A stretch of 64,000 bases of DNA. It comes from Aporrectodea caliginosa (lineage: Eukaryota; Annelida; Clitellata; Crassiclitellata; Lumbricidae). How positions within the stretch are numbered: position 1 is the stretch's first letter; every line of letters begins with the position of its first letter. The DNA is taken from positions 3,625,954 to 3,689,953 of the forward strand of contig JACEVL010000415.1 of NCBI GenBank assembly GCA_020284085.1, given 5' to 3'. Both the position numbers and the translations under genes were made by a program. Under the pieces are notes generated by a model. It saw only the letters and a program-made list of their open reading frames with translations. It was not told the origin of the DNA and searched no databases. This document shows, in pieces, positions 11,371-23,100 of this stretch.

Positions 11371-13190
11371 GTATGTTTTGCACATAGTTTTGAAGTTTGT
11401 GCAGTATGCATTTTATCATACTCTCAGTCAGTTTTAGAGTTGGTTGGAAGATTTTGTTGTGGTTTTATTGGTTGGTTGATTTTGTTCTTCTCCCGCTTTT
11501 TTATTTATGTTGTGGAGAATGTGATTTTATGTTTAACGTATGCATGCATGTTCTCAGCTGTTTCAGAAGATTGATTTTGGGACGTACTATGTTTACCATA
11601 ATGAGTTGCTGATCGTAAGTTTATCACACATTGGCGCACAAGTTTTTCTTTCACAGGTGGCGGGGCTTACATCAGTTCATTCCAATTGCTTTGCATAAAT
11701 TTAGCTTTCTTACATTTGGCTTATTTGCAAATGACTACATTTCAGTTTTCAAGTGGATCAGAGAATATGTGTGCAAGATTTATTAGATTATGGTGTTAAT
11801 CTGAATTAATGACTATTTGATATTTTATATTAGCTTTAAAGTATTGTGCAGATTTAAGATTTTACAGCTTTTATTTGAGTGAAATTTATAAGATTTTAGC
11901 AATAATCTATGTTTATTTATAAATTACCTTAATGATTTTGCTAATATTAAACTTGATTTCCATTAAATAGGCATTTTCAGATTTTTCTTTTGATCATTAA
12001 AGATTGCTTCAACCGTTTACAAGACTGGAACATATTTCGGTCTCTCCTGTTCCTTACATAAATTTATTGCTTAGAGATAATTAGCTTTTTTAGCTATATT
12101 CTTATAAGCTTTCTTAATGGTTGCTATTCAGCTTGCTTAATGTGGCCAATTTGCAAAGAAGCCTGATTATTTATCACTTAACTACATCTTTCATGCACTT
12201 ATGGAGAAGACAGCAATTGATTAGTATGTCGATGGGTTTCACTGTAAATACACAACCCTTGCAATTTAGCTTTGTGAATCAACATCTGATCAAACATTGG
12301 ATGGTGGAATTTCAGTTTTTACTGTACTTCATAAGGTGTAGTCATCTGTATGCAAGTGTGAACAAAATATTTTCAGGTGATGTTGGTACATTGCCTGTGG
12401 TGTGTTCTTGTGAAGGTACATGGTTCCATTTGAGACAAGGGCAGAAATTTTATTTTGAAATTTTCCCCATCCCACTTGCATGTACTTCTAAGGTTGAACT
12501 TAAAGTTGAGAAATGTACTCGAGTATGTATATCATAAACGTGAACTTGTTATCTTAAACATATTGTCATTTATTATTAAATATCATATGACAGCTTCTTA
12601 GATCTGTCGTATAGTAATGTTTTGGTGCCTTTGCGAGGTTCTTCAAAGGTGGTGGTGTCATATAAATGCTCAGATACATACATACGTACATATATATGCA
12701 CATGTATTGTTTATTTATGTACATACGTAATTACGCATATGTAATGTAATGTAATTATCAACTTCTGTTGTGCTGGTGTCTAATGCACATGGCATCAACC
12801 ATATGCACTTATGTATTATTTATTTATGTGTTCTGTCTCTGTTATTGACTTCTGTTGTTGCTTATTTTCTTTTCAAGTTAATACTAGTTATTTCAGGATG
12901 ATTTCTTCATATGTCTTTGTTTCATGCCTTCTATTTGCTCTAATGTGGTATATTTTCTGTTGGTGGTGGCATTATATATGTGATATTGTTATGTATAACA
13001 AACGGCTTTTAAGTGTGTGCAACAAAGAATCTGGAATACATAGCTTCAGTATGAGAAAGTTTGAAATTGAAGTACAGTGATTGGTGTTTTTAATCCACTG
13101 TCAACCTGAATCCCACAAGTCTTACCAACTGTCTGTGTCATCACCCTTCCAGTCTCAGCTGATCTCTGTGGAAGATCCGGAGTTCTCTTG
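11371..13190. other. No gene recognised
   Basis: AT-rich sequence downstream of ERC exon j, probably an intron of the same gene. Only short chance reading frames and a short ACAT-rich patch near 12668-12725 are visible. Confidence 0.5.
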
Positions 13191-13659
13191 TACCCATCAC
13201 CAAGGGCGTAACTTTGCCTCAGAAAGTGGTGGTGACCAATCCCGTCCTAATTTTTAACGTACTACAGGAAAGTTTGTTTAAGAGCAGGACACCAGCTTAT
13301 TCACAAGCGCTGCGTTAAGTCAGAGGGTTGTCCAGATAGTGTTCGATGGTGTTCCAGGTCCAGTTGCGAAGTAAGTAAGTAAGTAAGTAAGTAACTATAT
13401 CCTTTAATGAAAGATCAACTGCTAGCTGGAGCGTTTAAACCACAGAGACATGCTGCGCATTGTCCGGCTGCTACTGTGGCTTTTAAATGAATATCGTTAG
13501 GCTATCACGTATACTGTACTTCCAATAATCGACGTTATAGTATCAATAGTCATTATCAACGCTTAATGATTATCCCGTAGTTTAGGTTGGTAAATTATTT
13601 TAATGTTTTCAATGCCGTACTTGAGGCTGGTAAGTAAGCAGTCTACCAATGTCCATGAT

Positions 13660-14195
13660 AATTGTTATCAATCCAGCTTCATTTACGAGAAAATAATTTC
13701 ACCAATCGAACTTCTGTTTAGGCAAGAATTATTGTCATCAGTCCAACTTCTATTTAACCATGAAATTTTGGCAAACTTATAGTATCGTGGGCTGAAGGAC
13801 ATTATCTTTGGGCATGCTATGCGGACGCCAGATGGTACCAGGTTTTTTAATGACGAACCCTAACCCTAACCGACACTGACGACGCCAGTAAACTTACGCA
13901 CTATGTCCTTCAGCCATTCTATAAGCTTGCCGAAATTTTTCATCAATCCAACTTCTCTGTCGTCAAAAATTATTTTCGTCAACCCACTTCTATATAAGCA
14001 AAAACTTCATCGATCCAGCTTCTATTGAAGCAAAGACTTAGTTTAATCAATCCAGCTTCTATTTACGGAAGCAACTCTTTCCATCAATCCAACTTCTATT
14101 TAAACAAAAAATTAGTTTCATCAATCCAACTTCCATTTGGGCCAACAATTATTTTTTCATTGATCCAGCTTCCATTTGAAATTGACAATATAAAA
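13660..14195. repeat. Satellite array inside hAT-2, unit about 40-45 bp
   Basis: Repeated units built around CAATCCAACTTCTATTTA followed by an AT-rich spacer. The array is interrupted by the MITE at 13770. Reverse-complement copies of the unit occur at 33413-33563. Confidence 0.8.
13770..13931. mobile_element. 162-bp MITE, family GGCAAGCTTATAG, copy 1
   Basis: The ends GGCAAACTTATAG and (inverted) GGCAAGCTTATAG continue into gctgaaggac blocks. The perfect 8-bp duplication GAAATTTT lies at 13762-13769 and 13932-13939. The middle contains a telomere-like aaccctaaccctaaccg stretch. It is nested in the satellite of hAT-2. A second copy is at 30167-30336. Confidence 0.88.
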
Positions 14196-14645
14196 TAATT
14201 TACCAGCCTAAACTACGGTTTTACCTGCTAAATTAACATAGACTGCAGTTAGAGCTTAGTCTTACATTGAATGCACAATTATAAGCTTTCACTGTCTCTT
14301 TACAATGAACTGGTCCATTTTTCCATATGAATGTGATAATTTGAACTTTTATAAAATTATAGAAACAAAATATATGACGTCACCAAATTATGAAACCAAA
14401 CATATGTAAGTAAGTAGTGTGGACACACTGTGGATGCCTCTATCAGCATTGCCGCCATTGCGATGTAAAGTATGCATGAATAGCCTATAGACGGTAGACA
14501 CTAGACAGCCAAAATTATGCTTCCATGTTAAAAAATATATTTCATTGCAGGACCAAAAAGTGGTGGTGACTATCACCACCACTTTTAAAAGTGGTGGTGA
14601 CCGGACACCACCGTCACAATAGAAAGTTACGCCTATGCCCATCAC

Positions 14646-16582
14646 CCCTATATGCATTAGGGCCAAGCTGCAGTTTCAGTAGTCATAATTATGCAATAAT
14701 ATGTGCAATTGACTTTCCTGCTTAGTTGCTGATCTGTAGATTTGGTTTTATTCTAACATCTGTGCAAGCCATATTGACACTTTTCCAGTAAAGTCACTAC
14801 TAACCTTTCTTTTTGGCTGAATGTGGAGTTCCACAAGCAGCTGTTTTGTTTTCATTTTCTTTCTGCAGAACATATTTGTTTTGTGTTACTGAAATATAGA
14901 TAGGTAAATCATGACATCTTGTAAATTTCACGGAAGCAATAACCTAGAGTAGATAAAAGCAAGAAATCAGTGTACTTCATTTACTACATCCATACATTGC
15001 TAGCTTAGCACTCTTAGTGCTGCAGTTGCAGGGCAATTACTGGCACAGTGATTGGCTTCAGCAATTATCTTAACCAGCATTATCATTATAAAAGTAAGAA
15101 AATATAATCAAATGCTGATAAAATGATGGTAGGCCAACTGCTTTCATACAATTTTCAGCCAGCTTTAATCAGAGGCTGGTTAAAGCCTAGTTATGCTGAA
15201 ACAGCATTGCCTGACATCATGTATGTTATTTGACAAGTCAAATAAAGTATAAGTATGAATGCTACTTAAAGTAATGTTGGTCCTGCTATGCATAAACATG
15301 TGAAATCCTTCAAAATTGATTCTTCATTGAATTCTACAGAAAATCTTGCAGAAGCATCACCGTTGTTCACCATTGCTCTCAACTCAAAAACCATAGCATA
15401 TTGGCTTAATTTTATATGAAACTGTTTATGTAGAACTTCGGTACACTCTTTATGATACTGCATTCATTGTTTTTGTTCCCTGCTATCCAATATACAGGCA
15501 ATATAGTAAATTTGTACCTGTCATGCTCATGGAAGTTGACTCACAAAATTGTGCCTGTGACACAATTGTTTGCACTGATGTTTTCAGATGAATGTTGAAG
15601 AGAACCAATGGTTGCTTTTGATAAAAAGTACCACATTGGAAATTTGTTTCGTATATGTATCAGAAGTTGTCGCTTATATAATTATTATAGTTACGTCCTT
15701 AGTTTTACTTGTCCTGTCCACCACACCTGGTCGCACTTTGTTATCTTCTTTTGTTTTGAAATGAAATGCATTGCACAGCTTATAAATTGAAAATAAATTT
15801 AAATAATTTGTTTATAATTTTAGGAATTGTGCATAGTTGGCCTGCTTTTCCAGAATCATTTTGTTTATGATTGTTGCTTCTGCGTTTAGAATTTGTTTAC
15901 CATCTTGATTTAATTCACATAGCTGATCCAACTCGATCTGCATCACTGATCCATCAGTTTCTGTGCAATATGAGCTTTCTATATTTCTTTGAACACCTTT
16001 TGTCAACATATATATTTTGATCCAGCTCTTTATTCTTAGATTTGCAGACTTTTTGAGCTGACTGCAAATAATGACAACACATTGTTACTGTAAGACTTCC
16101 TAACCAACTTCGGTGCACAGACTGTTCTGGACAGTAACTGGTTTCCGACTCTTCTGAATTTGACCAGATATTCCAATAGATTATGGAAACTGATTGTGGT
16201 TTACTTGAAGTTTCTGTTGCCTTAATATGTCTTAAGATAATTGCTCTACAATAGTTGCTAGATTAGATTAGACTAGACAATAACTGAAATTCAGGAATTA
16301 TGGCACTGACGTCGAGACCGAAAACTTTCTGACAACGATCATGGACTGAAGATGTTGTAATTGTTAAAATAAGGTTTCCTTTTTGGTGTATATTTTTGTT
16401 TTATATTCAGTTAATTCTGCTCATAATTTCTTGTTGAGACCTGTGTTTTTATACTTTCTAGATTTATGATAATTCATTTATTGTTTTTATTTAAGTTTCA
16501 TTTACCTATATGTTGACTGTTTTTGTATCTCGTGTTGAATTATTAGTTTCTTTGTAACAGAATATTCTGGTGTTGTTTTTAG
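14646..16582. other. No gene recognised
   Basis: AT-rich, probably ERC intron or 3' flank. Only short chance reading frames are visible. Confidence 0.45.
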
Positions 16583-16600
16583 GATGATGATGGTTTGTGA
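16583..16600 (+). CDS. Candidate terminal exon of ERC (low confidence)
   Basis: The acceptor tgttgtttttag is followed in phase 0 (the phase exon j leaves) by codons DDDGL and TGA. Vertebrate ERC ends in DDEEGIWA, whose last residues bind the RIM PDZ domain, so an acidic run plus Gly at this place is suggestive. The Trp-Ala is missing; a TGA stands where Trp would be. With only six codons, this could be chance. Confidence 0.25.
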   Translation, partial: DDDGL

Positions 16601-18674
16601 TTTTTGGCTATGGCTTTCATCTCACAACACAACAGGTCCAAGCGCTGGTGAGATTAATCTCTTCGAATCTACTCTATCATATATAATCCTATTAATCCAG
16701 TGTTTGCTACTGTCCAACATAGCCACAATATGGCCCACTGATGACGTTCATCTGACCCACTGAGATCTTTGAAATTGAGTTTTTTATTTTATTTTACTGG
16801 CAATCTTAATTCTTACATTTTGAATTTTTTTGACAAAACTAAGTATCTGGCTGACTTGATAGCAAGCTTAGGGGAAGAGTTAGGTTAGCAAATATTTTGA
16901 GAAAATGGGTCAAAACATATAATTGAGTTCAGTAAGAAATTGCAGATTATTATTGAATAGATGATTTTCCCCCAGACCCATAGCGAGTCCTTGTTGTGCC
17001 ACTTATAGCAACTGATGACTGCTATGGGTGAATCCAGCAAACATAGCCGTCATGGCTAACACTTTTACCAAGGCTGCTGACACAACTAACTTACTAACCA
17101 TACCAAGAACTCTTGAGTTTTAGTATAAGCCTCTTTGCTGAATTTATAAATTAACAATAATAATAATATGAATATATAGTACTTAATCATGAGGCAGGTC
17201 AATTATTAACATGATTTAGTCTGTATCTGATGATTTTAAAGGAATGGTTTTGGAAATTCGGGTAAAGCAAGGCAGACAGAAAAGCTCGTACGTTGATGCT
17301 GTTCATTTCACCTACAGTGTGATGGATGATGACCATGTAGCAGAGCAGATATGGAATGAATTATACATGGTTTGAGGGGTTTTAGACTAGGCTGAAAATG
17401 CTGTTCAGTGTTGGCATACGTAGCCGTGGCATCAGAATCGGAAAACTTGCTTGAATGAAAGCACATGCAGTAACCATGACCGTAACCATAAGTTTTATTA
17501 CTTCTTGTTGCGCAAAATAACAAAACAGTCAAAATCAAGGCATTCAAGATATTTTCAATATGCACCTTCCATGTTAAAAATTACGATTACGTTAACACTT
17601 GTTTGATCTGTACATGATTCACTTTTCTGCTTTTCTTCAGATTGAGAAACGATTCTTGCTTGTGCCGCTGCTTGGAAGAAGGTGAGGCTGGTGAACGTCA
17701 AAGGACTTAGACGCTATAGACAATTGGTCCAACTGTTTCCTACAACAGACATTTTGGCCCATCAATTTAACCCACCTTGTTGAATCCTTTGCTGTGGATC
17801 AGAGCAGTGCAAGTCTTCAGCAAATGTTCCAGTACAGGAGATGTTGCTGGCACATCTCTGTCTGTCTCTGTCTGTCTCTGTCTGTCTGTGTCTGTCAGAG
17901 CTGTAGAACGCCATGGATGAGCACTGCTACCGACCGCTGTGGCTCAAAGGGCAAAAGTGAAGCCGTACTGAGTTGGACTTTCATTTGAATGATATTTATT
18001 TATGTTAATTATCTAGCTTTAGTTGCTGTGTTGTAACCATTTGGTCACCTAAGCTTTTGCTTTTGCTGATAAGCAGCTTAACCCTTTGACGACGAGCGTG
18101 TACTAAAATGTATGGGAAACCAATGCAGCTTGTCGTTAAAAGGTTAACATTCACTGTAAAGTGTTGAGCCTGTTTTGAATTGTAAAAATTTCATGTTTGA
18201 AGACTTTAGCCCTGTTGATGGTATGTTGTACTGGGTTTGTGAAACTTGAGATACCTCCCAGTAGGTCTGATGTCAGTTCCAGTCAGTATGATGTAATGCT
18301 GCATTACAGGGCATATATATAGAACCAATGTTAATGTGTTTGTGCTTTAGAATGTTTCTGGCATTTTATTATGGGTTTCATTTAAACTTGCCCAATGCCC
18401 AGGAGATTGATTTTGCTTGTAGTAGTTTGAGGTATTTGGCTGAGTCATGGTGTGTTCTGTTATACAGGTTAAACAGTTTTGTGTCATGGGTGTGACTTGT
18501 GGGGATGTGGGATGTCTTGTCTTCTTGCCCTCAGAGCTTGGTTTATCCAAGATGTTTGGTTCAGTTAGTACTGATGCATGCAGTGCAAAGGATAATTGTA
18601 CTGTTAATGGTTAATACTTGAAATTATACTGACTATGTCAATGGATTGGGTTGCATCATGCATGTGCTAGTACA
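16601..18674. other. ERC 3' region, unresolved
   Basis: This may hold the ERC 3' end. An acceptor-like tttcttcag at 17640 opens a short frame that matches nothing I know. A short TGTCTCTGTC array is at 17855-17895. No polyadenylation site can be assigned. Confidence 0.35.
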
Positions 18675-20163
18675 CAGTGCCGGCGCTAGGGCCCCCTGAA
18701 TCGGTCGGGGGGGGGCCTCTAGTTTGTTGTGCGATCATTAAATTTGTGATGGGCCTTCAGTTTGTTAGTGATATGATTTGTGGTTGGGGGCCTTCAGTTG
18801 TTAGGGGCCTATTTGGTCATTGCCTATGTGAGTTGGGGGCCTTCAGTGTTGGGGCCTCCAAATTTGGCTGATCAGTAAGCCTATTTGTGAGTTGGGGCCT
18901 CAGTTTGTTAGGGGCCTCCAAATTAAACTGATCTCATTCATGTGGGGCCTTCAGTTTGTTAGGGGCCTCCAAATTTCTCAGAAAGCCTATTTGTGAGATG
19001 GGCCTTCAGTTTGTTAGGGGCCTCCAAATTTGGCTGATCAGTAAGCCTGATTTCAGTTTGTTAGGGCCTCCAAATTTTTATCATTAAGCCTATTTGTGAG
19101 GCTGAAACGCAAGCACTTGATTATATACAGTACGGTATCTAAGCAAAATTGACAATTGATACGCTGGAACGTGAACTAGAACTAGAATCGCAATGAAGAC
19201 TTCCTACAGAGGTATCGTGAACCTGGATTTGAATCTGCTATTACAAGACAGTGCACAGAAATTGCAGAAGAAATGGAAGCACCACTCTCCCTGAAATGAG
19301 AAACCGACGCAGAAAAGCTCAGTGCGACTGTGCAGATGAAATGAATAGACTTAGGCTACATGAGCAGCGATTTAAGGCAGATTTCTTCTACAAACTTCTG
19401 GATCAGGCGCTGGTTTCAGTTCAGTCACGGTTCCACCAGATCAAGGATTGGAACAGCATTTTTGGATTTCTGTGTCGTTATGACACACTCGTTAAAACAC
19501 ACGACACCAATCAACTCCAAAAACATTGTCTTTACCTCTTTGAGAAGATGGGAGACATACAGTAGAAACAAATGAACTTCTAATGGAGATTTCACGTTTT
19601 GTTGCAGTCTTTCGTCGAGACAATCAGAAAAGACTGCAACAAAACAGCTAACAACAGCACGAGACTTTCTACAGTACATTTATGTGAATGAACTTCATGA
19701 CTTTTATCCCAATCTGCCAATTGCACTGAGGATTCTTCTGACCACCCCAGTAACAGTGGCCAGTGCTGAGAGCAGTTTCAGCACACTGAAGCTAATTAAA
19801 ACAGTTAATCGTTCCACCATGCTCAGCAGCAGGTTATCATCCCTGGCAATGATCTCAATTGAAAGTGAAACTGCCCAAAAGCTGAACTATGACGAGCTAT
19901 TGGAACGATTCGCAGAAAAGAAGGCGAGACGAAAACAGTTTTCCTGAGACATAAGCTCCAGTATCGATGCCAAGTAGGCCTATTAATGCCTACATGTACT
20001 TTGTTGATTTAGCTGTTTCTGTTGTTCGTGAAAGAGCTGGGTTTAAAGAGACAGAGACTGGACGTTCGATCAATCCCGTTTGCAGTGTATTTTTCGTACT
20101 TATTGGGAGGGGGCCTCAAGTAAGGCTTTGGGGGGGGCCTCCAGTACCCTAGCGCCGGCACTG
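18675..20163. mobile_element. hAT-3, decayed hAT with transposase remnant
   Basis: Both ends read CAGTGCCGGCGCTAGGG (inverted). The 8-bp duplication CTAGTACA lies at 18667-18674 and 20164-20171. The left 400 bp consist of tandem subterminal repeats (ggggcctccaaattt, cttcagtttgttag). The right half encodes transposase pieces. Confidence 0.93.
19251..19947 (+). pseudogene. hAT transposase remnant (ZMYM-like group)
   Basis: Two open segments in different frames. Bases 19251-19565 resemble the conserved middle of ZMYM1-like hAT transposases (RFHQIKDWNSIFGFL). Bases 19684-19947 are the C-terminal dimerisation domain (YPNLPIALRILLTTPVTVAS, then AESSFSTLKLIKT), ending in FAEKKARRKQFS and a stop. 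The frame break between them and the missing N-terminus make it non-functional. Confidence 0.88.
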
Positions 20164-20171
20164 CTAGTACA

Positions 20172-23100
20172 ATAACATGACTGAACAGTAGTGTGCGGGC
20201 AAAATTGCTTGTTGTAGTGATATGATGGTGTTTTAGTCACTGATCAGTAAGTATGGTGTAATCAAACAGTGGCTAACAAATAAAACGTCGCATTCATGTG
20301 TCATTTGCCAGTCACAGATGGTGATCAACAAAAACTGATTTCTTAGATCTGAATTTTACCAAAGAGGCTCGCACCTTGGTGACACAGTTGTTACTGTACA
20401 CCACATTACATTACAGCTCATCGCAATGCCTTACATTACCTCACGTGTTTGCAGTTCAGAACTTTGAAGAAAAATGTAACCAAGTGACAGTGCACTGTGC
20501 CAAATTAGACAGCAGTGAATTGCAGTAGAACCCTGTCTCAGGAAGTAATCCCTGTGTGTTTTTCCGGTTTTCTGTAAACCTTGATAGAAATACTCATCTG
20601 TGTTGAATTGTAATGTTTATTAAGCGTGAAATGTTATGAATGGGAAATGGCTGCTTTAATGTGAAACTGTGGCTGACTTAATTGGCTTCTGACTGAGACA
20701 CAAAAGACTTACGTTTAAGCCGACTTCTCTTTCTCAGAATACATGGTCCGACTTTGTCTTCCAGACCTATGACTGTGACCGTTGCTGTCCGGTCTTTTGC
20801 TGAATAACAGTATTCTTCTGCTGTTTGCCTCCTTATCATGTCGATTCAGACCTCTCTCCTCCATCTGATACTCAACACTGTGCATTGCTTTCCAGTGCTT
20901 TATGCGATTTCTTTGGTGCAATGTATACTAGTGCAATCTGAATGTGAAGATGTACACATGCACAATGGGAAATTTGATAGGCTTTGGAAAGCAGTATAAG
21001 TGATAAATTGAGAAAAGCAAGGTGAGAAGTAATTACTTGACAGTAAAAATGATAAAATGTTGAAAGTCAGCAAGAGAGTAATTGTGAAATCACATTAAGA
21101 GTTAGTTTGATAATGATGTCTCGATTTTTGTAAATCACAGTTGTGTTAAAAATTGTTTACAATTGATAATTATTTATGGTAATTGAAAACGAGAAGTTTT
21201 CTTGTACGTTTTATGTGTTTTGGTGCTTGAAAGGATTTTATATTCGAAGCATTAACTCAAATTGACATATTTGAGTTAGAGATTCATTGAAATGAGGCAG
21301 TATTGCCATGTCCTCCATTGCCTTTTGTGGGAACTACTTGCAAATCTATATATAAACTGTCCTGTCTGTGCTCAGAAAAGACAGACAGAAAGTTACTTTG
21401 GCTTTTACTTACTCTTTGATCATAGTTGGTTTAAAAACTACACAGATATCTTCTGTTGAGTTCCGTAATTGATTTTCTTGTTCTCTCTCTATCTTAATTT
21501 CATTGAACTACACAGAAAGTTGTATGATTCTACAATGCAACATTAATTTTTAGGAGAATTAGTCAAAAACCATTAGGCTGATTGTATTACTGGCTGACGA
21601 AAGAAACAAACTGTACTGCATTTTGTGCAGTTCTAGACTTTAACAAGGGCTGATTGAACTGGCTCCCTAGAATTGGCTGGATTGGTAGATAAGTTTTGAC
21701 GAGTGTCTACACAACGCTTGAAGACCATTTTGTTCGATTGTGGTTTCATTGTGTTAGGTTGGGAACACCTTTGATGAGTCTCTCTTCAAGTGGTGCTATA
21801 TGTGAATTTGCAATTACTGTAATGTCTCTGTCTATGTTATAATCTAGTATCGCCTCCCAAAGTCATATCTTGTCATATATCTCCGTTGATTCTTAGATGT
21901 CTGTCTGGTTGAGTAGCATTGCATGGGTAGATGAAAAGACTCTCTTCAATCCTAAAGAACTGTTGCAACGTTTGGAAATTTAGGGTATTTTGTACCTTAG
22001 CTACTGTATATCAGACTTTGATGTTACAAAAATTGTTTCATATGCTCTTTTTATGCCTGTTTTTTGCCTCATTAATGAAAAAATCAAAAGCTTTGGACAG
22101 CAGCTGCTACCAAGTTATGTCAGAACTCTGTGCAAATGCGTTTCATATATCTTACAGTTTATGAATGTAATTGTCACTGTAATGCCATACTGTAACTCTG
22201 TAATGCCGTACTGTAACTCTGTAATGCTGTACTGTAACTCTGTAATGCCACACTGTAACTCTGTAATGTCGTACTGTAACTCTGTAATGCCACACTGTAA
22301 CTCTGTAATGCCATACTGTAACTCTGTAATGCCATACTGTAGCTCTGTTATGCCATACTGTAACTCTAATGCCATACTGTAACTGTAATGTCACACTGTA
22401 ACTCTGTAATGCCATAATGTAACTGTGTGTGCATTTGTCCCATTGTTACTGACATTCTTGTGCTTGATGGCTGATGTTAAATTCCACTGGTGCCAGTGTG
22501 CTCATTTTTCATCTTTGATATCTGCTCGTCTTCTTTCTTTCTTTGTCGTCAGAATTTTGTCAAATGCTTATATGATATGCCTGACAATTTTATGTTAATT
22601 GCTGCACAGCAGTATTTGGGATAGGCAAAGTAAAAGATGACAAATAACAATAACAGATAAAGATAAAATCTTTGGCAAAACAGTTAAGATACCAAACAAC
22701 AGACAGAGCAAAAGTGTATACTGTAAAATGTTTGAAGTTTGCAAAGCAGGCAGATTGGCTGAATTCCTTTGGGTAGAGGGATTTCTAAACAGATTTCTGC
22801 AAGTTGTAAGTTCAGCTGATAATCAGCCCAAAGTTAAGGACAAGGCGTAAGAATCTGCCATTTTGTTGGCGAATGACTTGCTTGTAATGCTAATTGGGGC
22901 ATCCATTTGGCAGTTGACTTAATAATAACGAAACCATCAGTGACATACATGTGATCTGCCCACAAGCCAAGGGGCTTCCTAATGTACGATTGGAAAGAAA
23001 AAAATTAGCACTTAATGTTTATGTCATTTGGTAATTTTTAGCAAGCAACATGCTATTCAGTTTCTTGTAGCTATGAAAAGCATCAGTGTTGAGGAAAACC

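Larger units (their letters stand above)
13201..14637. mobile_element. hAT-2, non-autonomous hAT-like element
   Basis: The ends are CAAGGGCGTAACTTT and, inverted, CATAGGCGTAACTTT (13 of 15 match). They are flanked by the perfect 8-bp duplication CCCATCAC (13193-13200 and 14638-14645). The interior has (GTAA)n at 13371-13393, a satellite array and a nested MITE. No transposase was seen. Inverted GTGGTGGTGACC blocks lie near both ends. Confidence 0.88.

Noticed and set aside
11558..11614. ERC exon LFQKIDFGTYYVYHNELLI
   Set aside because: Consensus acceptor and donor in phase 0, but the peptide resembles nothing in ERC proteins. Only RNA evidence could rescue it.
13153..13200. ERC exon SQLISVEDPEFSCTHH interrupted by hAT-2
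   Set aside because: Acceptor and phase fit, but no homology is recognisable; treated as chance.
17641..17690. ERC terminal exon after tttcttcag
   Set aside because: The phase-0 reading gives IEKRFLLVPLLGRR and a stop, with no ERC similarity.
20715..20921. Minus frame MHQRNRIKHWKAM...
   Set aside because: 68 codons with no motif, splice support or neighbouring exons.
22115..22415. CRISPR-like array or repeat protein
   Set aside because: Head-to-tail 21-bp units without unique spacers in an animal genome; a minisatellite.
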